A DNA stretch of 20,130 nt, from assembly GCA_035252155.1 (NCBI GenBank), contig DATFDL010000796.1, forward strand, positions 1-20,130, read 5' to 3'. A program made the position numbers and the translations under genes. A model generated the notes under the pieces. It saw only the letters and a list, made by a program, of their open reading frames with translations. It made no database searches and was not told the origin of the DNA. Of this stretch, positions 7,946 to 14,316 are shown piece by piece; position 1 is the first letter of the stretch, and each line of letters begins with the position of its first letter. Source of the stretch: JAICLL01 sp035252155 (GTDB taxonomy: Bacteria; Planctomycetota; Planctomycetia; Pirellulales; JAICIG01).

Positions 7946-10132
7946 CTACCTCGCCGGAAACTCGTACCTCGCGTCGATGCGAATCGCCGCGTCGTGCGGA
8001 CAATGATAAACGCAGGCCGGCTCCTGGCCGGGCAGGTTGCTGCACAGGTCACAAACCACGGCGCGATGCTCAACCTTCTTCGTCTCGACCTCGTCGGAAT
8101 GACGAACCAGGCCCGGTCCCGCGATCGGCAGATCGAGTTCGACCAGCCGATTCATGTGGATCGAGCCATAGGGGCATTGGTCGGCGCATAACGCGCAGCC
8201 GATGCACCAGTCCTTAATCACGATTTCGCCGTTGTCGCCGCGGACGATCGAGCCCACCGGGCAGCCGATCATGCAGACCGGGTCGAGACACTTGCGGCAG
8301 GAGTTGGGCACCAGGTATTTGCCGAACCGCGGGCCGTCGAGGTACAACCGGCTTGCCCCGTCGCTATGCGTGGCCACGCAGGCCCGCATGCAGTCGCCGC
8401 AGCGCGTGCAGCGGTCGAGATCGACCAGCATCAGTTTTTGCCCCTGCACCAGACCCAGCTCTTCGAACCGCGGATTGAGCGTCGCCGGCCGGCGTTCGTC
8501 CCAGGGACGCGATTCGGTTCGCTCCTTGGTGCGCCGCCGATAAAGCTCAAGCTGGGCCGCGAACCGCGCCTGCAACTGCGGCGACGAACGACAGACCTCT
8601 AAAAACGACTCGCGGCTGACCCGCACCAACTCGACGCGCGACGGCACTACGCCGCCACCGCCGCCCACCGATTGCCCCATGTCGGGATGCCCGAACGCCA
8701 GGCACGTGGCGCTGCGCGGCACGTCTTCGATGACGCCCGCCTCTCCGAAAAAATCGCCGCGCGCCAAATACGTCAGCGTGCGCGGGTCGGCGGTCAGGCT
8801 GCGCCTAGGTATGCCTCGCGGGCAGATGGCCTCCAGCGCCCGGCGGTTGAAGGCCCGCACGTCGAGGTCCGACCAATCGGCGACTTTTTCGGGCAATTCG
8901 GCCAGCGCGATTTCAGCCGCCGGATCGTCGAGCGCGGCGACGGCCGCCGATTTTTTATCGCCAAGCGATTCGACCAAGGTCACGCCCTTGATGATCGCAT
9001 TGAGTGCGTCGATGACCGGAGCGATGGCGGTCTTATCGCCGGCGGCCTGGCGGACGGCGCTTTGCCCGACCTCGCCTAGCAGCTTCCATACGGTTGCTGG
9101 CAAACCTGATGCCTGCTCGCCTGTCAGCAGCTCTTCGGCGAGTACCTGCCTTGATGCCGTGGGAAGGTTGTCGGCACGGACCAAGTAATTCAAATTTTTA
9201 ACTACTTTCACCAGGCCGCTACGAATCACGTAAAAGGCATCGGACGGATCGCCTTCGTCGTAGACCACCTGGCCCGGCTCCAAGGTGACCAACTCCACCC
9301 GCTGGCGCACCGCGGCAAACTGTTCTTCGTTCAGATCGGCAAAGACCGAGAGCTTGCGAAGCTGCGGCCCGAGGGCCCGCTCGCGATAAATGCGGTCCAT
9401 CTGCTCTTTGTAGCTGGGATCTTTGCGCACCTGGTCGAGAATGTTGCGCAGCATTTCAAGCAAGTAACAATCTTCGTTGGCCACGACGGTGGCCGAACGC
9501 GGAATGCGGCTCATGCAGCTCATCTCGCCGAACAGCTCGCCTTCGTGCATTTCTGCCCGCCGCGTATCGAGGCGAATGTCGACGGGGCCGTCGTTGGGAA
9601 TGAACTGCGGGCGGCCATCGGTGGCGGCGTGGCCGCCGTTCTGGAAAAAGCCGCGGAGGCGGTTGAGCAGGCCCGGCCGCGAGCTTGACGACGAAAGCTC
9701 GACATCGAGATAGGCGGTGACAACCGGCCGCTTTGGCGCGTCGGGGGCCGCCGACGCGGCGCGTGCCTGAAGTTGCGCGATCTCTTCTATGAGCGCCGCC
9801 TGCGATTCAGCCAGGTCGGTCCGCTGTTGCTTATCGTTGGGATCGAGCGAGTCGAGTTGTGCTTTGGTTTTCGCCTGTTGCGCTTCGCGCAGCGAGATGA
9901 GATCGGCGTCGGTAAGCACAAAAAAGGCGGTCCAGCCGGCATCGCCCTGACGCACGATAATTTCGCCGCGGCGATACCGGCGCAACACGACCGCGCCGGG
10001 AAATTTATCGAACGACGGCTTCTTGCGCAGATCGGCAAAGAGCGAAAGCCGCTCGAGCTCGGACTGTGCCAGCAGCTCGTCGCCGGGCCGCGGCTCGAGA
10101 CTCGCCTCTGGATTGACGACGGCGGGTGGCAT
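7946..10132 (-). CDS. Double cyclic-nucleotide-binding-domain protein fused to a four-cluster [4Fe-4S] ferredoxin module
   Basis: A 728-residue cytoplasmic protein. CNB domain 1 is split: the first half lies at about 26-82, the phosphate-binding-cassette-like GELFGEMSCMSRIPRSATVV at 198-217. CNB domain 2 is split the same way: 260-313, then GDFFGEAGVIEDVPRSATCL at 459-478. The inserts are about 113 residues (coiled-coil-like at 83-125, with a Ser-rich stretch) and about 140 residues. The C-terminal module holds sixteen cysteines in four clusters: 575/578/581/585, 612/615/620/624, 643/646/649/653 and 694/697/707/711, as in DmsB/NrfC-type electron-transfer subunits. It should relay electrons under control of a bound ligand such as cAMP. 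GAGGAA lies four bases before the ATG. It is the last gene of the sigma/anti-sigma operon, 29 bp after the anti-sigma stop, and converges on the Mo-cytochrome gene, a plausible partner. Confidence 0.88.
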   Translation of the reverse strand: MPPAVVNPEASLEPRPGDELLAQSELERLSLFADLRKKPSFDKFPGAVVLRRYRRGEIIVRQGDAGWTAFFVLTDADLISLREAQQAKTKAQLDSLDPNDKQQRTDLAESQAALIEEIAQLQARAASAAPDAPKRPVVTAYLDVELSSSSSRPGLLNRLRGFFQNGGHAATDGRPQFIPNDGPVDIRLDTRRAEMHEGELFGEMSCMSRIPRSATVVANEDCYLLEMLRNILDQVRKDPSYKEQMDRIYRERALGPQLRKLSVFADLNEEQFAAVRQRVELVTLEPGQVVYDEGDPSDAFYVIRSGLVKVVKNLNYLVRADNLPTASRQVLAEELLTGEQASGLPATVWKLLGEVGQSAVRQAAGDKTAIAPVIDALNAIIKGVTLVESLGDKKSAAVAALDDPAAEIALAELPEKVADWSDLDVRAFNRRALEAICPRGIPRRSLTADPRTLTYLARGDFFGEAGVIEDVPRSATCLAFGHPDMGQSVGGGGGVVPSRVELVRVSRESFLEVCRSSPQLQARFAAQLELYRRRTKERTESRPWDERRPATLNPRFEELGLVQGQKLMLVDLDRCTRCGDCMRACVATHSDGASRLYLDGPRFGKYLVPNSCRKCLDPVCMIGCPVGSIVRGDNGEIVIKDWCIGCALCADQCPYGSIHMNRLVELDLPIAGPGLVRHSDEVETKKVEHRAVVCDLCSNLPGQEPACVYHCPHDAAIRIDARYEFPAR

Positions 10133-10161
10133 TGTTCCTCAATGCTATGGGGTGGTTCGCG

Positions 10162-11877
10162 CTATTTTTGGTCCGCGGGCGCAGCGGCGGCCGGCTTCGC
10201 CTCGGCCGGCGGAACTAAGACAAAAAGCACACGGTAGACCGGTTCGGGCGGTCGTTCACGGGCGGCCGGCTTCTTCGCCTCGGCCGCCTCTGTCGCCTCT
10301 GCCTGCTCAGCCGGCTTGGCGGCTGGAGGCACGGGGGCCGAAGGTGCGGGCGGCGGTGGCGAAATTCCCCCCTCGAAGGCCGGCTCCGCAGGCTGGGAGC
10401 GAGGGGCTTGTTGCAATTGGAGGCGCATCGCCCGCCCCTGCGGCAGCCGCATATCGGCCGCCGAGTTTTTAACCGACAGATCGCCCGATTGCTCGCTGGC
10501 TTCCGTTTCCGACTTTGCAACTTTACTCTTGCGATCGGCATCGGCGGCTTTTTCGCCCAGCGAAGCTTTCGCGCCGCCACGACCCCCTGATTTGGCCAGG
10601 ACCGCTCCTCGCGAGTAGTACGTCAGCACTTGCTGCCGCGGAGCGTCGGGCGCCGGTTCGACTTCGACCGCGCGATAGGTGTCGCGATCCTGGTCGAGCG
10701 CCTCCAGCACGCCTTTGACCTGCGCGTTGGTGGCTTCGACCAAGACCATTTGAGCGCCCGGCGTTTGCAGCGCATCGACTGGAGTCGCCGTCTGATCTTT
10801 CGAGACTCGTTGCAGACCGCGCCGTTGAAGCGTGTCGGCGAGTTGAGCCGCGTCGACCTCGACTGCGCCCGCTTCGCCCGAGCCGTTTCGATACCCGAAA
10901 AAATCAGCCCGCTTCGCTTGTTCGCCGCCTGCTTGCTTCATGTACGCGAGCTGCTCGTCCTCGCTTACCGGCTGCCAGGCGATGTTTTGTTGGGCCAGCA
11001 CTTGCGAAAAGCTTTCCTCCGCCGGGGCGTCGGCCGAAAGTTCGCACCAAACGACCAACGTTTGGTCGTCGACGATCTGCGGTGCATCGACCGGCTCGCT
11101 GCGCTGCCGCATCGGCGGCTGGTCGGACAGCTCCTTCTCTTGCTCCGTCTCGGCCAACTGCTTGCCGAGGTTCTCGTCCATCCGCTCGTCCATGCGGCGC
11201 CCTGAAGAAGCGGATCGCCCGCCCGACAAGTTCGACCTCTCGCCTTCTCGTAGAACGGAATTCATTCCGTTTTCTTGCCCTTCCGAACGGAATGAATTCC
11301 GTGCTACCGAGGGTGCCTGCAGCGCCGGCATCGCTTCCGTCTCATCTTTCGCGGCCGGACCGCGCGGCGCGGCGCCAATCTCGGGCCGTGCTCGGAGATC
11401 GTTGTCATCGTGCCGCTCGGCCTGTTCCGGCGCCATGGCGACCTGCCTTGGCTGTTGCCGATCCCGATCGACGAACATGATCAAGAGGCCCGCCGCGATC
11501 GCGACGGAGGCCCAAATCAAGGGCCGGGCAATTTTGGATTTTAGATTTTGGATTTTGGATTGACGGCCATCGGCCGATGGCTTGCTGAACCCTGAACCCT
11601 GAACCCTGAACCCTTCGGGGGCCCTTTCGGTCCGTGCGCCATCGTGCCCTGACAACACTTCACGCTCGGCCTGCCGCAGCACGCGCTCGGCGAAATCGTC
11701 GTCGAGCCGCCCGGCCGGAAGCGACTCCAGACGCTGCTTGATCGCGCGCAGGTCCTCCAGCAGTTGCCGGCTTTCGGGCTGCTCGGCCAGCAACCGCTCG
11801 ACGCGCGCCCGCTCGTCGCCGGCCAGTTCGCCGTCGAGATAGGCGGTCAGCAGTTCTTCGTCGAGGGGATCGATCAT
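10162..11877 (-). CDS. Membrane-spanning anti-sigma factor of the adjacent ECF sigma
   Basis: A 571-residue single-pass membrane protein. The N-terminus (about 5-55, ELLTAYLDGELAGDERARVE) resembles the sigma-binding region of RsiW/RseA-type anti-sigma factors but lacks the zinc-binding His and Cys residues. One membrane helix spans about 119-136. The large C-terminal part is presumably periplasmic and low in complexity (Gln, Glu, Ala, Pro), with more ordered stretches around 270-310 and 335-410. Translational coupling is likely: its ATG overlaps the sigma stop codon as ATGA. Three intergenic-type repeats lie within the coding sequence: a CTGAACC heptamer array (residues about 88-98), an AATCCAA heptamer array (about 106-117) and a GTAG double hairpin (about 190-209). 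The frame stays open across all three. The role is inferred from operon position and topology. Confidence 0.82.
   Translation of the reverse strand: MIDPLDEELLTAYLDGELAGDERARVERLLAEQPESRQLLEDLRAIKQRLESLPAGRLDDDFAERVLRQAEREVLSGHDGARTERAPEGFRVQGSGFSKPSADGRQSKIQNLKSKIARPLIWASVAIAAGLLIMFVDRDRQQPRQVAMAPEQAERHDDNDLRARPEIGAAPRGPAAKDETEAMPALQAPSVARNSFRSEGQENGMNSVLREGERSNLSGGRSASSGRRMDERMDENLGKQLAETEQEKELSDQPPMRQRSEPVDAPQIVDDQTLVVWCELSADAPAEESFSQVLAQQNIAWQPVSEDEQLAYMKQAGGEQAKRADFFGYRNGSGEAGAVEVDAAQLADTLQRRGLQRVSKDQTATPVDALQTPGAQMVLVEATNAQVKGVLEALDQDRDTYRAVEVEPAPDAPRQQVLTYYSRGAVLAKSGGRGGAKASLGEKAADADRKSKVAKSETEASEQSGDLSVKNSAADMRLPQGRAMRLQLQQAPRSQPAEPAFEGGISPPPPAPSAPVPPAAKPAEQAEATEAAEAKKPAARERPPEPVYRVLFVLVPPAEAKPAAAAPADQK
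11250..11307. repeat. REPIN-like double hairpin, family G, inside the anti-sigma gene
   Basis: The left arm is GTAG plus AACGGAAT-TC-ATTCCGTT. The right arm, on the minus strand, is GTAG plus CACGGAATTCATTCCGTTC. The 20-bp arms match at 19 positions. The repeat is translated in the anti-sigma factor at about residues 190-209. Confidence 0.85.
11530..11561 (-). repeat. Heptanucleotide array (AATCCAA), about four units, inside the anti-sigma gene
   Basis: On the minus strand, four consecutive 7-base units read AATCCAA, AATCCAA, AATCTAA, AATCCAA. They encode a basic stretch (SKIQNLKSKIA) just before the membrane helix. Seven is not a multiple of three, so gain or loss of one unit would shift the frame. 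A related array is at 17444-17482. Confidence 0.85.
11585..11612 (+). repeat. Heptanucleotide array (CTGAACC) x4 inside the anti-sigma gene
   Basis: Four perfect CTGAACC units. The same array, also with four perfect units, lies directly before glyA at 14280-14307, and a two-unit CTGAACA variant is at 3503-3516. Here it is read on the opposite strand as part of the anti-sigma coding sequence. Confidence 0.9.
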
Positions 11878-12434
11878 ATTCGATCGGGCTGCATCACGGG
11901 CTTAAGCTGTTCTCGCAATTGCATCCTTGCCCGATGGAGCCGGCTGCGCACCGTGCCCAGCGGCAGCTCCAGAATGGCGGCGATCTCGTCGTAACCGCGG
12001 CCATCGACGTCGCGCAGCACGATCACCACCCGGTGCTCGTCGCTCAACGTCTCCAAGGCCGCTCGCACCTGGCAGGCCAACTCTTCTTGCTCCAGCCTGT
12101 CGCCCGGAGCGGCCCCCACGTCCACCGGGTCCTGCCCGCAGTCGTGCCGGTCGTCGAGCGACCGCTCGGGCCGCCGGCGCCGCCCGGAACTCATGGCCGT
12201 GTTGAACGCGATGCGATAGAGCCACGTGTAAAAGGCGCTGCTGCGCCGGAAGGTTTCGAGCTTCAGGAAGGCTTTGACGAACGAGTCTTGCACCACGTCG
12301 CGGGCATCTTCGGGCGAGCCGACGACGTGCAGCACGGAGTTATACAGTCGGTCCTGATACTTCCGCACCAGGCTGCCAAAGGCCGCCGAGTCGCCCTGCA
12401 GGGCCGCTTCGATAAGCTGGTCGTCGGGGACCAC
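11874..12434 (-). CDS. ECF-subfamily RNA polymerase sigma factor
   Basis: A 186-residue sigma-70 family protein of the extracytoplasmic-function group. Region 2 (about 5-80) shows FGSLVRKYQDRLYNSVLHVV and DVVQDSFVKAFLKLETFR, with FYTWLYRIAFNTA. Region 4 (about 125-178) shows the helix-turn-helix DGRGYDEIAAILELPLGTVR followed by SRLHRAR. The start is GTG at 12434; there is no earlier ATG before an in-frame stop at 12477-12479. A candidate self-recognised promoter lies immediately upstream. The stop overlaps the anti-sigma start by four bases. The operon also includes the cNMP/ferredoxin gene, which suggests that the regulon concerns redox or envelope stress; that is inference. Confidence 0.93.
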   Translation of the reverse strand: MVPDDQLIEAALQGDSAAFGSLVRKYQDRLYNSVLHVVGSPEDARDVVQDSFVKAFLKLETFRRSSAFYTWLYRIAFNTAMSSGRRRRPERSLDDRHDCGQDPVDVGAAPGDRLEQEELACQVRAALETLSDEHRVVIVLRDVDGRGYDEIAAILELPLGTVRSRLHRARMQLREQLKPVMQPDRI

Positions 12435-12449
12435 GGCAACGATACCTTG

Positions 12450-12475
12450 GACGCGCGAAAGGGGTGGAAAGTTCC
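12450..12475 (-). promoter_or_regulatory. Candidate ECF-type promoter of the sigma/anti-sigma operon
   Basis: On the minus strand, GGAAC (12475-12471) is followed by 17 bases and CGTC (12453-12450). This matches the common ECF promoter form of a GGAAC -35 element with a CGTC-like -10 element. It lies 16 bases before the GTG start, so the leader would be very short. Autoregulation is expected for ECF operons but not shown here. Confidence 0.55.
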
Positions 12476-12508
12476 ATCATCCGGGGTGGTGCGATGGCTG
12501 TCAAACCC

Positions 12509-12558
12509 GTAGGTCAGGCTTTCTAGCCTGACATGTCAGCCTGGAAAGGCTGACCTAC
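12509..12558. repeat. REPIN-like double hairpin, family D copy 1
   Basis: Left arm: GTAG plus GTCAGGC-TTTCTA-GCCTGAC. Right arm on the minus strand: GTAG plus GTCAGCC-TTTCCA-GGCTGAC. Between the arms a G-C pair in the stem is swapped on both sides, a compensatory change. It lies between the sigma operon and the lgt 3' end. Confidence 0.9.
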
Positions 12559-12571
12559 GAAAGCGGCCGAT

Positions 12572-12622
12572 AGTGGGACTCGTTTCACTCGTCCCGCCCC
12601 ACCATGGCTCGGTCCACCCTAC
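12572..12622 (-). repeat. REP-like element, family E copy 2, overlapping the lgt stop codon
   Basis: Shares TGGGACTCGTTTCACTCGTC with the copy at 4809-4840 and ends in CCACCCTAC. On the minus strand its GTAG foot contains the TAG stop codon of lgt, so the gene ends inside the repeat. Confidence 0.75.
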
Positions 12623-13968
12623 AGACCGCGAACGGCTTGGCCGGGCCATGCCAACTCTTTCGGCCGCCCGAGCAGGTGCCACCATAGGCCCAGCGCCGCG
12701 ACCAACATCAAAATGCTGAGGTTCTGCGAAATGCTCAGGCCCGTGCCAAACACCGACGATTCATCGATGCGGATCACCTCTTGCAAAAACCGCGAAATCG
12801 GGTGCAGCGTGATCATCCACGCGAACACCTCGCCGTCGCGCTGACGATACGGATTGTACGCCAGCAAAAACAAGCACAGCAGCAAGGCGTCAAGCGCGCT
12901 GTAAAGCTGCGCGGGATGGATCGGCAAACTGCGGACAGGCGGCGCGGCCTTGAAAACCGCCGGCTCGGCGCGCTCGCGGGTGTAGACCGTCAGTTGCTCG
13001 CCGCCGTGTTCGGCTGCCAACAGCGCAAGCTGTACCTCTCCTACCGTATCGGCCGGTGAGTACTTGGGCGAATCGGTCACGCGTCGGCAACCCGTGCCGC
13101 CGGAGGTCTCGGCCACCATCCGCTTGCCGTTCACCAGCACGTCAACCACATGCTGACCACGTTCAAGCCCCGCCCGGGCGGCAGGCGAGTTGGGCTCGAC
13201 CGCCTCGATCACGGCTGGATCGTCTGGCTCGCCGGTGATTTTCAATCCATGCAACGACATCTTGCCCGACTCGATTTGCCGCACGTGCGGCGGGCTTTTA
13301 AAGGGAAACTGCACGGCCCAGGGACGATCACATTGGCCGCCGAAACAGCAGCCGTTGAAAAAGCAACCGACGCGGCCGAACGCCAGGCCGAGCATCACGC
13401 TGGGTGCGATCAGGTCGGCCAGGGCCAGCCCCGGCAGCCGATACTTCCGCACAAAGGCCCACAGCGCCAGCCCGGCGCCAATCGCCGAGCCAAAAACCAC
13501 CAGGCCGCCCTTCGTGAAATTGGCCATCGCCTCGATGGTTTGCCAGAACGTGGGCCGTTGATATTCCGGCCAATACTCGATGACGTAGAACACCCGAGCG
13601 CCGACGATGCCCGAAATGCACATCCAAAATGCCAAGGAATAGATCAGATCGGAATTAACTCCAATCTGCCGGGCACGATAGGCGGCTAATCCGACGCCGG
13701 ACGCCAGACCCAGCAACAGCATCACCCCGTATCCTCGGATGGGCAAGCCTTGCGGCTCGCACAACTGGGGCAGCACCCACGCGATGACCGCGCCCAGTGT
13801 GGCCAGCAGCGGCAAGTTGCCTGTCACTTCGGGGCTCCAACCGTGCCGGCGCACGATCCAGCCAAGCCAGACGATCGATACGACGGCCCACGCGCCCAGC
13901 AACCAGCCGACGCCGAACACCGGCACACCGGCAATCTGACGCGGGATGTAAAATAAAGTTTGCAACAT
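12619..13968 (-). CDS. lgt: Prolipoprotein diacylglyceryl transferase with PDZ-like periplasmic insert
   Basis: A 449-residue integral membrane enzyme that transfers diacylglycerol from phosphatidylglycerol to the lipobox cysteine of prolipoproteins. Hydrophobic helices cover 15-40, 52-70, 80-98, 110-130, 153-175, 184-200, 358-372 and 410-430. The Lgt signature is GLAFGRVGCFFNGCCFGG (194-211) in place of the classical GRIGNFxNGE. The later conserved stretches IHPAQLYS (350-357) and HPISRFLQEVIR (389-400) are present. Between them, residues about 238-335 form an insert with PDZ-like features (AVIEAVEPNSPAARAGLERG). This makes the protein much longer than the roughly 290-residue Escherichia enzyme. 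ATG at 13968. The stop codon lies in a dispersed repeat. Assignment is firm from the signature and flanking motifs; the function of the insert is unknown. Confidence 0.93.
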   Translation of the reverse strand: MLQTLFYIPRQIAGVPVFGVGWLLGAWAVVSIVWLGWIVRRHGWSPEVTGNLPLLATLGAVIAWVLPQLCEPQGLPIRGYGVMLLLGLASGVGLAAYRARQIGVNSDLIYSLAFWMCISGIVGARVFYVIEYWPEYQRPTFWQTIEAMANFTKGGLVVFGSAIGAGLALWAFVRKYRLPGLALADLIAPSVMLGLAFGRVGCFFNGCCFGGQCDRPWAVQFPFKSPPHVRQIESGKMSLHGLKITGEPDDPAVIEAVEPNSPAARAGLERGQHVVDVLVNGKRMVAETSGGTGCRRVTDSPKYSPADTVGEVQLALLAAEHGGEQLTVYTRERAEPAVFKAAPPVRSLPIHPAQLYSALDALLLCLFLLAYNPYRQRDGEVFAWMITLHPISRFLQEVIRIDESSVFGTGLSISQNLSILMLVAALGLWWHLLGRPKELAWPGQAVRGL

Positions 13969-13970
13969 AT

Positions 13971-14018
13971 TAGTCCCGGTCCTTGTGGCCGGCTAATGCC
14001 CCGGACCGTGTGGCCGGC
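13971..14018. repeat. Family H partial repeat, copy 2
   Basis: Two direct copies of CCCGG(T/A)CC(T/G)TGTGGCCGGC, 25 bp apart, related to the left arm of 6177-6259. The foot reads TTAG rather than GTAG, so it may be decayed. Confidence 0.6.
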
Positions 14019-14036
14019 GCCTTTTTTCCGTCGCCG

Positions 14037-14059
14037 CAACTGTTGTTAAACAACAGTTG
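14037..14059. promoter_or_regulatory. Perfect 23-bp palindrome, site 1 of 2
   Basis: The 11-base arm CAACTGTTGTT is mirrored exactly around a single A at 14048. The second site at 14091-14113 shares the outer eight bases of the arm. The pair looks like dimeric repressor or activator operators upstream of lgt (minus) and glyA (plus). A repeat origin is also possible. Confidence 0.6.
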
Positions 14060-14090
14060 ATTCGCCCCGCCAGCAGGTTGCCCATTGTTT

Positions 14091-14113
14091 CAACTGTTAA
14101 CGGTTAACAGTTG
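14091..14113. promoter_or_regulatory. Perfect 23-bp palindrome, site 2 of 2
   Basis: The 11-base arm CAACTGTTAAC is mirrored exactly around a single G at 14102. Its centre is 54 bp from that of site 1, close to five helical turns, so both sites would face the same side of the DNA. Confidence 0.6.
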
Positions 14114-14160
14114 GACCCGACCACAAACCCGGTACAACCGAGCATCGCAATGTACCTGCT

Positions 14161-14185
14161 CGTCAGGCTAGAAAGCCTGACCTAC
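14161..14185 (-). repeat. REP-like single hairpin, family D copy 2
   Basis: Read on the minus strand: GTAG plus GTCAGGC-TTTCTA-GCCTGAC, identical to the left arm of the element at 12509-12558. It is a single REP unit without a partner arm. Confidence 0.85.
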
Positions 14186-14191
14186 ATGCCC

Positions 14192-14219
14192 CTGACCTCC
14201 GGCCTCTGGCCTCCGACCT
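14192..14219 (+). repeat. Heptanucleotide array (CYGRCCT) x4
   Basis: Four consecutive 7-base units: CTGACCT, CCGGCCT, CTGGCCT, CCGACCT. Their sequence differs from the CTGAACC arrays, but unit length and copy number are the same. Confidence 0.75.
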
Positions 14220-14279
14220 CGCTGCTGCGCCGGCCAATTCTACGAGACTCGACCATTCAGGGCCACACAGATATAACTA

Positions 14280-14307
14280 CTGAACCCTGAACCCTGAACC
14301 CTGAACC
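14280..14307 (+). repeat. Heptanucleotide array (CTGAACC) x4 directly before glyA
   Basis: Four perfect units ending nine bases before the glyA GTG start, in the place where a ribosome-binding site would be expected. It is identical to the array inside the anti-sigma gene at 11585-11612. Confidence 0.9.
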
Positions 14308-14316
14308 CCCCGTCCC

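Larger units (their letters stand above)
13969..14316. other. lgt-glyA divergent spacer, 348 bp, made largely of repeats
   Basis: Starting from the lgt side, this spacer holds a family H partial repeat, two 23-bp palindromes, a family D half-repeat, a CYGRCCT heptamer array (14192-14219) and a CTGAACC heptamer array. Promoters for both genes must lie here, but I cannot point to convincing -35/-10 pairs. I see no riboswitch or RNA gene. Confidence 0.7.

Noticed and set aside
14192..14307. CRISPR-like array
   Set aside because: Units are contiguous 7-base tandem repeats without spacers, and no cas gene is present.
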